Shown one piece after another: positions 46,598-60,900 of a stretch of DNA of 64,000 nt (the first letter of the stretch is position 1; every line of letters begins with the position of its first letter). The position numbers and the translations under genes were made by a program. The stretch is from contig JAJEKV010000004.1 of assembly GCA_021234155.1 (NCBI GenBank), positions 30,671,134 through 30,735,133 of the forward strand. Reading direction: 5' to 3'. The notes below the pieces were generated by a model. It was not told the origin of the DNA. It worked only from the letters and a program-made list of their open reading frames with translations, and ran no database searches. This DNA comes from Isoetes taiwanensis. Its lineage: Eukaryota; Streptophyta; Lycopodiopsida; Isoetales; Isoetaceae.

Positions 46598-49226
46598 TTC
46601 TTATTGTTGATTGTATGAAGTACTTGGATTTCAAAATGATCATGGAACAATTTGTACTTGACAATTAATGTCCTTGGTCATTTTTTCATTCAGCTTTATT
46701 TGATGATGACACGATCATGCTTTGACATTTGTGGTCTGGCCTATGTAGGTTTTGTCATTGTCTTTGCATCATATGGAGTAGATGGCTATTAGTTTGCTTG
46801 TTGTTTAAGAAAGAAATGTTTAAAAAAACCCATGTTCCTATTGATTGTATATTGTAAGAGCATTTATAACAAATGAGACAAGCTAATGAAGACCAATAAT
46901 TTATGGTGCATTGGAGAACATTAGCATCTAAGAGTTAATCTATATAAAAGTACATATCTTGGGTTTTTTTTTTTTTTTTTTTTTGTTCAGAAACGAAATG
47001 AAACAAGCTAAGGGAGGCATTCAGCTCTATATTAGACATATTATTAGTTAACGATAATGCCAAATCAATCTAGATGGCATGGTTTTTTTTTTGTAAGGCA
47101 TAGATTTATTGGCATTGTTGAATTTTTTGGTCGATTTAAGGTACAAAATTTTTGTTGTTTAAGGCTTGAGCGAGTGGAGTTATACATGTGGATGGTTTCT
47201 CGCATGCAAGATTTATAATTGGAAGTGTTTTTGAAATGGTGGACATTTCTTGATATTCGAAGTGAGACCTGACATTATTGTTTGACCTATGTATATTTTG
47301 TCAAGAAAGTCATGATGGGAATGGCAAACACATGATGTTGCGTTGTCATGCAAACATAGTACTAGAACTTTTTATGTGTTAGTGTAATTACTTCATGACA
47401 AAAGTTCACTCGATCATTTGATCTCAAGAAGGCATGTTGAGTTGGGGACTTCCCATGAATGTAGCTATAGACACGGTTTGAGAAACTTGCCCATCAATCA
47501 TGAAGCCACAAAACATTCTCTTGGATGGCAAATTTGTGGCCAAGTTTGCATCTTTAGCATCGCAAAACATAGAAACAAGTAAGTAATGATGTAAGAGATA
47601 CATCAGGGTATTTGGCACGGAATGGCTCACACATTCTCACAAAGAAATTTGAGCTTGCAACTTTGGGGTGGTGATATTTTTAGATGGAGGTAGAAAAAAA
47701 TCTAGATATTCTTAAGATAGACAAAAGATTAGAAATGGTATTTTTCGGCATAGAAAATCACCACCCCTTGTTCTTCCATTCGGTTAAATCGGACGCAACA
47801 AAGAAGCTCGATTTGGCTACACAAAGATGACAACCATTCTGAGAATGCATAAAGAAAATAAGAAATCAAAAGCTTTATTTCAGCTAAACTCTTTGCTTCA
47901 ATCATTTTAATATGCATTACAAATAAAGGGTGTTTGACCATGGTCATTCAAGATTCGCAAAACTAGATAGAAGAATACACTAGTGAAGCATGATTGGTAG
48001 GGTTATCCTGAAGGCATAGAATCATCTTTGCTTTGCCATTCTTCTTAATAAAGACACTTGGTATATTTAAGAATAGCCCATTGACAAATTTGGCATTAGA
48101 TTTGTGGGCGTAAGCATGTCAATTAAAGGTTATAAATATATAAATTTGATATTATTACTCGAGTATGATAGCAAACCACAACATCAACTTTAGCCTTGAG
48201 CCAAAATTACCCTAATGGAAGTTGTCTAGAAGATCTAATTATGACAAACATGCTTCTTCATTATGACAAACATGTCTCTTGCTTCAAACAACGAGAGGAC
48301 TACAAGGTTTTAATATTTGATTGAGGGAACGAAATTCCATTTAGCTTCTACGTTTTATGGGATAATCTATTCAAAATTCTAGAGATCAACAACAAAAAAT
48401 GACAAAAAGTCACACTTAGGCTTGCAACTTTTGATAGGAAACCAAAGCATCAGGGACAATCTACTTACTTATCAAGCTACAAGCCATCTAAGTAGATCAA
48501 ATTCATATCCCTATAAAAAATAGAGTACTTATTCAATAGACGAGGAAATAATTTCTGATGTTATTCTTTATTTCTAAATTCAAATATCTTCCAGAGGCTA
48601 CTTGAGCCATCGGGCGTTAGACTTGTATGGAGTGCCACTTCTTTCAAATGTTAGGCTATTATATTACGCAAATAAATCGACTCTCAAGTTAAATGCCAAG
48701 ATAAGCATACGACCATGCAAATGATTTAAAAAAAAATGTTGGATGCTAGATGACGAATGCATAATGAAGAAGAAATGCAGGATGAATTGATTTACAATGC
48801 ATTGAAAGTATGCAACATCATGGGTATAGAGCGAGATCACATCACGGTAAACATATCTATGAAGTGTAAGAAATAGATGATACACACATTTATGTAGTAG
48901 AAAAATTGATTGGGGTTGGGTAGCACTATCAAAAGGATTATGACGGAATTGGACAACAAAATATAGATCTACAAAAGATAGTCATGACCATGGACTCATA
49001 GCAGGTTATGTTGTAAATGGAAGCATGTTTGGTCTTGCACAAGGTATTGCTCAAGGGATATGCAAAGGAAGGAAAATACACCGAAGATCAAAGAAAAGGA
49101 AAAATGTACTTGCTATTTTGGCAAGGGGTGGCTCGATTTTGCCCGACAAGCCCTAGTTCGGAGAAAGGTCGAGGGGAAAACATGACATTTATGGATTCTA
49201 GAACAATACAAAGTTTGAAGCCCTAA
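46598..49226. other. Gene-free stretch
   Basis: There is a T tract at about 46,963-46,984. A duplicated phrase ATTATGACAAACATG lies near 48,240-48,270. Minus-strand frames at 47,424-47,630 and 47,729-47,947 are unassigned. No gene was found. Confidence 0.45.
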
Positions 49227-51124
49227 TGGCATCCCACATATTAAGAAATTAAACCAATGAATAAAATGTTCCCTCCCCCTCCGTGAGGCCCAAGCTATTT
49301 TTGGTGAAAAAGTCCAACGATCTTGAGGAACCCTATGCACATACATGCGAATATGCCAAAACCCTCCCCTAACCTTTGTGACAATTTCGTATTTTTAACT
49401 AATAGTTAAGCTGAAACTTTCCAAAACATGAGTCAAACCTAACAATGGCCAAGATTGCCCGGCGACATCCAGCGTCCGAGACTCTTGATGGGCGTCTGTG
49501 CGAATATCAACAAAAAAATTGGGGAGAGGGGCTGGGGGATATTATTCATGAGAGGGGGGCTAGGGGATTTAATGCGATATTAATACATTGTTATCCTGAG
49601 AATATTCCATGAGCAATCCTACGGTCCATTGTTTGAGATTCAAGATGGGGTCAAACTGCCCCATTTTGGTAGCTTTATAAGGGGTACCTAAAAAACAAAA
49701 GTGATCATGGTCCTTATACAAGTCAATGTTTCATACCTTTACTTTAGCGAGCTTGGGGAATCGAAGCCCAACAAAATAACCAATGCTCTTGCCTTATAAA
49801 TTGAGCTATAAAATAAACAAGGACACTTTTTAAATGCATGTGAGCCTAGCAAGTTGAACCCGGGCGAGTTGCCAAAGAAACTCACAGAAACATGTTTGGC
49901 GGTTTTGGATCTTTGAGGTGTCGATCAAGATGCGACAACACACAATACATAAAATCTCAAATAAAACCTCTCATTATAACTTCGCCATATTAGAAAGAAA
50001 GAGGCCATAGGAGAAAAGGGCAACAAGCCGCAATTTGGAGTCGCGGTGGTTTGTGGACCTTTGGCCAGTGCAGCCTCGATTCCATTTGGCCCTAAAGGGA
50101 AAAACCCACTATGAAAATCATGAAACAAAGGAAGCGAAATGTCTCTAACTTGTATTTTCGCCATACCAAGCTGCCAAAGCACCGATTCGGCAAGACGACT
50201 CCATGCCCACTCAGATCCAGCGCCAGCAAACCCCGGAAACATCCAAATCTATACTCCGTCCCTGCATAGAAAGCCATGTGTGCAGCCATTAGGGATTTTT
50301 TGAGATCATAAAAGGGCCTTCTAAGAACTACTGACTAAGCTATATGAACTACCAATCAGAAAACAGAACTGGTAATCCAGTCAGCAAAACAGTTATAACT
50401 AACTCACTGGATCGCATTTTCTAGCATAAGTGTTGATAGAAAAGTCCAAATGAGCTCTTGTTTGGTGCAATAGATAGATCTCATTGAGATCTTTCCAACC
50501 TTGGGTGGTTTGCATATCTTTTAGCCCCATCGGATAGTAAAAAATGGTAAAAACCATATTTTTTGGAGTTTTGACAATCATAAGTGGTTAAAATATGTGC
50601 AAAGCACCTAACGTTGGAAAGATCTCAATGAGATCTATCTATTAAGCAAACGAGCTCATTTGGACTTTCTATCATGAAGAAAATTAGAAAATAATGATAA
50701 AAGAATTATAACGATTCTTACCGGGCTGAACTTCCGTCGAGCTTGATTTCTGATTGGTAGTTCATTTATCTTCATTTGGCTTAGTTGGCATTTTTGAAGG
50801 CCCTTTTTTAATCTAAAAAAAACCCTAATGCCGACATATCTTATATCGTCCAATGAACCATAACCATGGACCCTAAAATTTAGACATCCAAGAATACCCC
50901 TTCTATTTTGAAGTTATTTAGCGTCGACCAAAATACTATTTTGCATACAAATACTTAAAAAACTATAGATTTTACGTCCCCCACCATTACGGTTCCTATC
51001 GTTCTAGGATGTCCAAAAAATGAAGTGAAAGTGAAGGTTGAGATACACTTCCCAAAAAGTAGCTCTAACAAGCGGATAAGTATGCTTTAGTAAAAATGGT
51101 TTGATTTCCTCAAAAAAACTTCCA
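49227..51124. mobile_element. Unnamed 1.36-kb dispersed repeat, copy 1 (interrupted)
   Basis: It aligns along its length with copy 2 (57,908-62,360). Both begin TGGCATCCCACATATTAAG and end near GATTTCCTCAAAAAAACTTC. Shared internal landmarks are AGATGGGGTCAAACTGCCCC, CAAGTCAATGTTT and CCCACTCAGATCC. Subtracting the 540-bp foldback insert leaves about 1,358 bp. It starts in TG and may end in CA like a solo LTR, but no matching target duplication was seen. The minus strand has a conserved frame around 50,092-50,289. Family unknown. Confidence 0.65.
50289..50828. mobile_element. 540-bp foldback (MITE-like) element
   Basis: The ends are TTAGGGATTTTTTGAGAT and, reverse-complemented, TTAGGGTTTTTTTTAGAT. 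The terminal repeats extend about 80 bp, through AAAGGGCCTTC to ATGAACTACCAATCAGAAA. A second inner pair of arms (about 50,437-50,505 and 50,608-50,672) matches almost perfectly, with AGATCTCATTGAGATCT in both. Most of the element can therefore fold into one long hairpin. Copy 2 of the host repeat lacks it, which proves insertion. A TA target duplication would be compatible, but the terminal TTA/TAA is self-complementary, so the size cannot be fixed. Confidence 0.8.
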
Positions 51125-53245
<2,121 letters not shown>

Positions 53246-53800
53246 AGGGCCTCCAAAACATAAACTCTATGAGTTGCCTAGTTCTTGAAGGGTTTACGTT
53301 TCAGGGGCCGAGTTTTGGTCTGTTGTAGCATGGCCGAGAAGTTGCGGTTGAGAATGCGAAGCAACGGGAACTGATGGAACGGAGTTTGGATATGCTTTCC
53401 TCCTGAAGTGGCAATTGGAAGCCGAGCGCCGCTTTTGCAGTAGCAGGACACGATTTGCGATCATTCTGGATTGCAGATAGATCTGAACCCCATTTTTTTG
53501 GTTGCCATGGCCATGGATGCATACTTAGAGATGGTCAACTGAGTTATCCATGAAAGCAATCATGTTTCGACCTCCGAAACGTAAACCCTTTGGGTTGCCA
53601 GGTTCTCGTAGGGTTTACCTTTTGGGGGGCGAGTTTTAGTCTTCTTCGCTTGGGACATAGCCAAAATGCTGTAGTTAAGAACATGAAGCAATAGGAACCT
53701 GACGGAATGGAGTCCGGATCCGTCCTCCTCCCAATGTGGCAATTAGAAGTCATCAAGGGCTGCTTTTGCAGTAGAAAGCCATTGTGAGAATTTCTCATGC
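53246..53800. repeat. Tandem pair of diverged units of about 235 bp (offset about 321 bp), with a third partial copy
   Basis: Unit A (53,246-53,480) and unit B (53,567-53,800) share GGCCTCC/CGACCTCC starts, AGGGTTTAC, GCGAGTTTTAGTC, GGAACTGATGGAACGGAGT-like and GCTTTTGCAGTAG words. A partial third copy (54,401-54,475) has TGGGTTGTCAGGTTCTTGTA and CTTCTTCGCTTGG. No protein family was recognised. Confidence 0.65.
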
Positions 53801-54472
53801 ACCAACATATCCTAGTGAGAATTTTTTTCATGTGTCTGCACCGCCGTTTGGCTTCCCCCTGTCAAAGACTCGTCTTTTTTCGATGCATACTCTTTTAGTT
53901 ATGCATTTTATTGCATTAATGCTTAATAAATTCGTAATTAATGCATGATATAGAATTAAACTTTAATTTTTTGTCAGTTGGCTTCCTAGATTATCATCAG
54001 CATACATGCCAATTTTTTGAATTTGTGGATAAGGTTCAGAGCAAAGAATTAGCATTAGAACGGTCCGGGCAGCCTATTGTTGGGCAGGCATGACTGGCAC
54101 CCTTCCCCAAGTCAAACAAGGCCAGGACTTTGCACAACCACCTCATTAGAGGGGAGAGTCCCGTCCCTAGGAGACGGACCCTAACAAAGTTCCCGAGGCA
54201 GCTTGTCCTAGCAGCGCTCCCTTGGGGGGCTGTACGCTAATGACCATCCTCCCAGACATCGGTTCCCCTCTCCGACCGTTGATTCATCCGTTCAAGGCCC
54301 CTGCTTCAAGGAGGACCAAAAAAATCCAAGATCGGTTTGCGAGAACTTATCAAACCACGAAGCGTCCTGTGGGCGACCGTGTAGAAACTGAAGTGTTTTT
54401 TAAACCCTGTGGGTTGTCAGGTTCTTGTAGGGTTTACGTTTTGGGGAGCGAGTTTTGGTTTTCTTCGCTTGG

Positions 54473-54543
54473 ACTCAAACATATCACCCAGGGTCAAACA
54501 TGACACGTGGCTCAAACATGCCACCCTTGGCTCAAACATCCCG
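54473..54543. repeat. Four short units around TCAAACATGCCACCC
   Basis: The phrase CTCAAACAT is followed by ATCACCC, GACACGTGG, GCCACCC and CCCG in four consecutive units of about 17-20 bp. Confidence 0.6.
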
Positions 54544-54699
54544 CTTACATTCCTAAGTAGTAGCATTAAAAGATTGGCTAAATCCGGAATGTTATTTTGA
54601 CTGCATACATGGCTTGGGAATGTCCAAATTAACATAAAGCCAAACTTAATGACCATCAGATAAAAAAAAGGCACCCCAAAAAACTAAAAAGTGCTAGAC

Positions 54700-54800
54700 G
54701 TTATGTCGCAGATACATCGCGTGCAACGTCAAACCATATATACGATTTCAAAATTACGTCGCATGCGACGTGACGTCGTGCGCGACGTCGTGTGCTTTTT
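54700..54800. repeat. CpG-rich palindromic cluster, left
   Basis: ACGTCGCATGCGACGT (a near-perfect palindrome) and GACGTCGTGCGCGACGTC lie within 45 bp, with ATGTCGCAGATACATCGCG just upstream. The same ATCGCATGCGACGTCACGT vocabulary returns at 57,120-57,160 and 57,236-57,280. The roughly 2.5 kb between could therefore be one element with palindromic subterminal regions. Confidence 0.5.
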
Positions 54801-54954
54801 ACAGTGGCTTCTCCGGAACCATTCCAAGGCGCTTCCTTCTATTGACTATTTTGGGTGAACTTCGGCGCTACGACCTTCTCGACTTGCAAGCACTCTTCTT
54901 AAGGTTAGTAGATCATGGTTTTTGGATTAAATGGGTTTTAGGATTAGGATAGAT

Positions 54955-55590
54955 TTCAAATTTTGTTTTTCTATCTCTTTCCTTCCTTTTCTTCTTTTTG
55001 TTTCTTCATCCTCCTCCTCCTCCTCCTCCTTTCCTCATTCTTTCTTCCATTCTACCACTCTTCCCTCATTTCATTCTTCCATTTCTTTCATTCTTTTATT
55101 TTTTTTCCATTTTATGCTTCCATCCTTCCATTTCTTCCATTCTTTCATCATTCTTTCTTCCATTCTTCCCTCCTTTCATTCTTCCATTTTTTCCATTCCA
55201 TTTCATTCTTCTCTTCCCTTCCCTATTTCTCTTTCTTCCTCATTCTTTCCCTTCCCTTCCTCATTCAATTTCTTGAACATGTAATTAACCCGCATTTTAT
55301 TTTCTTCCTAATTCTTTTTCTATTTTCCCTTTCTTTTCCTTCCCTTCCTTCTCTCATTTCTTCCTTTTTTCTTCTTGTTTCTTCTTTCTTTCTTCTCTTT
55401 ACTCATTCTCTTTCTTCTCTTATTTCTTCCCTTCTTCTCTTTCTTCCTCTAAATTCTTTTCTCTTCTCTTCCCCCTTCTCTTCTTTCTCCCACCCTTCTC
55501 TTCTTTTTTTATTCGTTCGATTCTTTTTTCTTTCTTCTTCAATCCCTTTCTTCAATGTTCTTATTCTTTTAACTCTTTGTTGCTCCTTTT
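54955..55590. repeat. Pyrimidine tract of about 630 bp
   Basis: The plus strand is almost purely C/T (TTCC, CTTC, CCTCCTCCTCC, TTCTTCCATT units). The 209-residue open frame here is a compositional artefact of Ser/Phe/Leu codons. Polypyrimidine-polypurine DNA of this length can adopt triplex structures. Confidence 0.9.
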
Positions 55591-55709
55591 GAGGCTTTCT
55601 ATTTGATTTGGACCGTGAGGATCTTGTCTACATATGTCCTTTTTTGGTAAGTTGATCGCACTTGCATTCTATTTTTATAGTTTTAAGTATGTTAAAAAAA
55701 ATTGATGGA

Positions 55710-56290
55710 GTGGCTTGTTCAAGGGGATGGGTCGGCTCCACCTAGAGTGGAGAGGACCATGTACCCGGGTTCAAAGTCCACTTCATTATGATCATATATT
55801 TTTTCTAGATTAACGAGTGGCTTGTTCAAGGGCACGGTCGACTCCACCTAGAAGAATGGAGAGTGCCACCTACCTGGGTTCAAGTCCGCTTCCGCTTGTT
55901 ATTTTTTAGGTTTATAATGAAATTGTAGTGGCTTGTTCAAGGGAACGGTCGGCTCCATGACGAATGGAGAGGACTGGGTGTCCGGGTCCAAGTCCACTTT
56001 TCTTGTTATTCTTAGGTAGAAGTGGCTATGGCAAGGACATGGTCGGCTCCACCCTGGGGGAGGACCAGTGTTTGGGCCCTAGTTAAGCATTTATTATCGG
56101 TTTTGGTAGAGGTGGCTAGGGGCAGGACATGGACAGCTCCACCATGAGTGGAGGGACCAAGTGTTTGGGGCCCTAGTCCCACATTTCTTGTCATTTTTAG
56201 GTAGAGGTGGCTAGGGCAAGGGCATGGTCGGCTCCACCATGAGTTGGAGAGGACCAGATGTTCGGATCTCTAGCCTAATCCAGCCAATCC
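55710..56290 (+). repeat. Six tandem units of 90-111 bp with tRNA-like box motifs
   Basis: Units start at 55,710, 55,817, 55,928, 56,022, 56,112 and 56,206. Each opens GTGGCTTGTTCAAGGG or GTGGCTAGGGCAAGG, continues GGTCGGCTCCACC, GGAGAGGACCA, and in the first three GGGTTCAAGTCCRCTT, then a T-rich spacer TTGTTATTTTTAGGTAGA. The first motif resembles a pol III A box and GGTTCAAGTCC resembles a B box, about 55-60 bp apart. The box-B-like word degrades in the last three units. This may be an array derived from a tRNA-like gene or SINE head. Confidence 0.7.
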
Positions 56291-56368
56291 AGCCTATTCT
56301 ATCTAACCTATTCCATCACCTTAAAGCCTACTCTATCTAGATCTAACTAAATCTAGATTTTTGATCCA

Positions 56369-56432
56369 TGGGAGGTGGGGAGGGAGGGGGGAGGGAGAGG
56401 GGGAGGGCAAGGGAAGGAGAGGGGGGAGATGG
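56369..56432 (+). repeat. G-rich tract with quadruplex potential
   Basis: GGGAGGTGGGGAGGGAGGGG is followed by further GGGAGGG and GGGG runs. At least six G runs of three or more occur in 64 bp, which satisfies the common four-run rule for G-quadruplex formation. Confidence 0.75.
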
Positions 56433-56524
56433 GCGATTTGACGCTTCTTGAAAAAGGAGGTATGTCACCTAGTCATAGACATAGTCTTATTTTTATTTTT
56501 TTATTTTGTGTTAATCTATCGATT

Positions 56525-56795
56525 TATAGCAAAGGCAAAGAGTGATTGCGAAATTGAAGTCGGATGCCAAAAATTGGAAGGCGATTGGTCAAAGATCCCT
56601 AAATCACTTATTCTCTATAAGGAAGATATCAAGGTATTTGTTATTTTGTTGCCATTCGTTGAATTCGAAATAAGACATTTAACTTGTCATGTTGTGTTCT
56701 TTGCAATCAGATCGCTTTCGAACATGCAAAGGATCCCAAGAAAAAACATACAGAACGGACTGTACTTGGGCTCTGGCGACCGGAAGGGGTTATTA
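56525..56795 (+). pseudogene. Two exon-like coding pieces, unassigned
   Basis: An open segment (about 56,528-56,632; IAKAKSDCEIEVGCQKLEGD, then PKSLILYKEDIK) ends at a GTATTTG donor. After an AATCAG acceptor near 56,710 a second segment reads IAFEHAKDPKKKHTERTVLG and LWRPEGVIT, then a stop. A third open piece follows near 56,895-57,025 (YEFRPDKEHVKIANTHGVAH). The pattern suggests a small split gene, perhaps carried by the surrounding palindromic element. I recognise no family. Confidence 0.3.
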
Positions 56796-57109
56796 CATAG
56801 ATTTATAAGTGTTATGAACTCTTAGTCCACGTTATATAATTGTAATCAGAACTTTCAATGTCATTGTCTAATATTGGTCGTATTATCATAGAATTGGCTA
56901 TATGAGTTTCGCCCTGACAAGGAGCACGTAAAGATAGCCAATACCCATGGAGTTGCTCACATGTATACACGGTTATACAATGAGGGAACCGTCACACATC
57001 ACGGGAATGTTAATGTATTTGAGATATAAAATATAAAAATACAATACAAGTCAATACAATACAATATGATATTGTAATTAACTATTAATTTTTTCAATTT
57101 TTTTTTTTA

Positions 57110-57480
57110 ATTTCGTACATTACATCGCATGCGACGTCACGTCACATGTGACTTCAACTATTTTCTATTTTTTTTATTTCTTATATATTAAATTTAATTA
57201 ATATTATTTATTATTTATATATATTTATAGACATGCGACATCTGGTCAACGTCGCATGTGACTTCTACTAGACGTCGCATGTTCGCGTGCGCATCCGTCG
57301 TGTCGCCCGAGTCCGCGTGGGTCGCGTCGTGGGACGATGCGGATCGCGTCACGGGTCGCGTCGTATCGCGTCTGCGTCCGTCGCGTACAGCGTCGGCACC
57401 ACCATGGCGGCGTGTCTCCAGCGACGTCTAGGTCACGTCTGGGTCACGTGGTCAGACATCGCACAGACGTGACCCAGAGT
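57110..57480. repeat. CpG-rich palindromic cluster, right
   Basis: CATCGCATGCGACGTCACGT near 57,125, ACGTCGCATGTGACTTC near 57,250, then a very CpG-dense stretch (57,276-57,480) of recurring GTCGCGTC, GCGTCC and GGGTCACGT words. The density is far above the local background. Confidence 0.55.
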
Positions 57481-57907
57481 CGCTATACACGTTGCTAATT
57501 GACCGATCTGGTGTTGTGTTTATTTGTTCCATTTATTACTTGCTACAAGGTTGCCTTCGACTCTAAACATATTTCAATGGGGGCCATAGTAATTTTCTAA
57601 GGTATTTTAGGCTGCAAGGCAACCTACCAGAGAAGAAGGTGTTCTTGACTAGGGATATTTACACTTTCTTGTGTTTTTACAACATACAATATCCCATGTC
57701 CTTTCATGTATTAATATTATTTCATATCCCATGATCCATTTCCCATGTAGTTCAATTGCAACATTTTCTAAGTATGGAGCTCATGTTATACAGAACCACT
57801 CCTAGGCCCCGACGGGGGCCACAAAAATTTTTGGACCCATGCACACATACATTATATATAAATATAAATATGTATTATAACAATGTATTAATACTGTACA
57901 TTGTACA
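57481..57907. other. Gene-free stretch
   Basis: No feature recognised beyond a CCCCGACGGGGGCC word near 57,806. Confidence 0.5.
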
Positions 57908-60900
57908 TGGCATCCCACATATTAAGAAATTAAACCATTGAATAAAATGCCCCCCCCCCAAGCTTTTTTTTGTGAAATTCGTACAGGGAGTCCAACGATA
58001 AGCGAGGAACCCTATGTACATACATGCGAAGACGCCAACCCCTCCCATAACCTTTGTGACAATTTCATATTTCTAACTAATAGTTAACTGAAACTTTCCA
58101 AAAAATTAGCCGCACCTACCAATGGCCAAGATTGCTTGGGGCGACATTCAACGTCGAGACTCGATGGGCGACATTGCAGAATATCATCAAATTAACCCGG
58201 GGATGGGGGATTTTATTCATGATTCAGGGGCCTAGGGAGATTTAATGTGCAATATTAATACATTGTTATCCACAGAACATTCCATGAGCAGCCCTCTAGT
58301 CCGTTGGTTGAGATTCAAGATGGGGTCAAACTGCCCCATTTTGACCTGCTTTATAAGGGGGCACCTCAAAAAACAAAAGCGATCATGGTCCTTATACAAG
58401 TCAATGTTTGATGCCTTTAGCAGAGATTGGGGAAGCGAAGCCCAACAAAATAACCAATGCTCTTGCCTTACAAATTCAGAGCTATAAAATAAACAAGAAC
58501 ACTTTTTGAATGCATGACAGAGCCTAGCAAGTTGAACCCCGAGCGAGTTGCCAAACAAGCTCACCAGAACATGGAACTGGCGGTTTGGATGCTGAGGTCG
58601 ATCAAGATGCACCAAAAACACACAATAAACAAGGTGACCGAGCAAACGCACTAATGACCTGCGTTTGCACCACAAAAAGGAATCTTTCAAAGATTCCCTA
58701 AAAAAACCATAAATTTTGCCACTTTTGGGGGGTCAAATAAAAAAATGGCCCTCAATTTACAATTCTGTTACCCATTTTAGGGCCCAAAATTACAGGAAAA
58801 ATTTTGTTTTGTTAATATTACACCCCCAAACTAGGTGTAAAACTAAAATCACATTTAGGTGGATTTGGGACACAATTGGAAATCGTTAAAATTGAAGAAC
58901 CACTAGAGTCTTAACCAAAACTAAAAGCTAAAACGTGCAACTCAAGGCGTATTCCATTTGTTATTACTACAAGAGAACCACAAGTTGTTATGCGTGCCTA
59001 GGCAAGCGAGAAAGTTACAAGACACTAGTAGTGCACATAGCAAATCAAAAGAAAAAAAATGTCAAGCTAGACACCATGCAACTTTTGGATTAACAAAACG
59101 GAGAAAAGAGCTAAATAAACGGATAAGGCGTGTGAAAAAGATAAGACGTGTAGGTTAGGGAAAGTGGGTAGGTAGGGAAAAAGGCATTATAGGTTACTGA
59201 GAAAGTGGGTAGGTAGGGAAAAAGATGCGGTAGGTAGTGCCCATACGCCGCATGGGCAAAGGGGTTTTTTTTTTTGCCATGCGCCGCATAGGCAAAGGAT
59301 ATTTTTGCTTAGGTTTTTGCACTCTTTTTACGCTACAAAGTGGAGATGCCTTCCGAACCGCACGCCGCCCGGATTGTAGCACCATTACGCGCTTTGAAGG
59401 CGGATTTAGGTATTTCAATCTACCCTAAAACTTTATAGGTATTATCAAAGCTTTCCGGATAGATATGTCCGAAAGCTTTTCACGATTTAGGTACAAATAT
59501 GTCGGGCAAAGCTTAATAAAGAATGTAAAAAAAAAAAATTATTTCAAGGTGTCAGCACGACTTATGCAGTCGGTTATTATGATGAGCATGAAGGGGCATC
59601 GGCAAGTCGGTGGTAATGATGAGCAAAAAGCAGGTATATGGATTTGTTGGTGCTTCACCGATTTGGCTTTTCGATGCAAAATTATGGCTGGATTTGCATG
59701 CAAGTAGCTCCTTGTTTTGTAGCTTGTTTTGTTTGCTTTCGTGGCCTCTCATTTCATAGCTGATTTTTGTGGGGGATTGGAGGTTTCGAATCCTCTATTG
59801 CTTCTATCTTCTTCTTCCCGACATGTCTTTTTTTCTTCTCTTCTTTATGTTTTATGTGTGGTTTCATTTCTTTTTTTTATAGATATTGGATCGACATTTA
59901 GTTTCAGAAACATTTATTTGCTCTTTTGAAGCTTTGAGTGCTTCACGACCTTAACTTTCGGAGAGACAATTATTTCTCACATGTCTTTAGAAGCAAGTGT
60001 TTTATCGGTTGGAATAATTTTTGAGGCTTGCCTCAACTATCAACTTTTGAAGGAGGCCTCAATTCAATTTGGGAAAATTTTATTTAATCACTTCTAAAAA
60101 CTAGCAAAATCTAAACCAAGAAGATAAATCGGGCCCAAATTTGCACCAAATCCGACTTCTTTCTTTGTTGCAAATCGAGCCTTGGCATTTCTAAAAGAAA
60201 AACACTATTTGATCCATAAAAATTTCAAAAAAAAAAAAACCTTTTCTCAAGCGGTTTTACCTTTTAAAGTGCCAAAGAATGCAATGCAACAAAGAATAAG
60301 TTCAAAATTTAAAGGTCTTCTAAGAAAAGAACAAAATATGGGGGAAAACAAAACCCTCCACTATGCGGACATAGCTTGTGGAAGCATGCCCACGCGGCTC
60401 ATAGACAAAACCTACCCAAAAAGTTTACTACCTACTTGTTTTTCCAAACCTATTCATTTTTGTGCTCGTAGCTTGTGGAAGCTAGCCCATGGCGCATAGA
60501 CACTACCTACCCAAAATTTTACTACCTACGTGTTATGTTCACTCATTTTGTGCTCACTACCATTTTATCGTAAACACCTCATTTGTGTCACGGTCCACCC
60601 ACTTTTATCGTAAAGACCTCATTTGTGTCACGTTCAAGAGTCATCAAACAAAATTTGCTTTCGACATTACACTTAGGGTTGTCTTTTATAGTGTTAAAAA
60701 AGATCCCACCAGCCAATTTTGAAAACAATACTTTTTTTTTTATATATATATTGCACTATGCTTGCATGGCATGGCAATCTTTTTAGCTATAATTTTTCCT
60801 CCTTGTAAGCTATGTGCGCATAACATGCAAATTTTTTTTTTTGCCTTCTTGATAATAGCTTTGGGGAACCCCTTTTCTTGTAGTTGGCAATATGTGCGTA

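Noticed and set aside
49227-51124. Calling the 1.36-kb repeat a solo LTR
   Set aside because: It starts in TG, but neither copy shows a matching target duplication, and no internal retrotransposon region is known.
54931-55592. 209-residue and overlapping open frames on the plus strand
   Set aside because: They are products of the C/T-only tract (Phe, Ser, Leu, Pro codons), with no domain.
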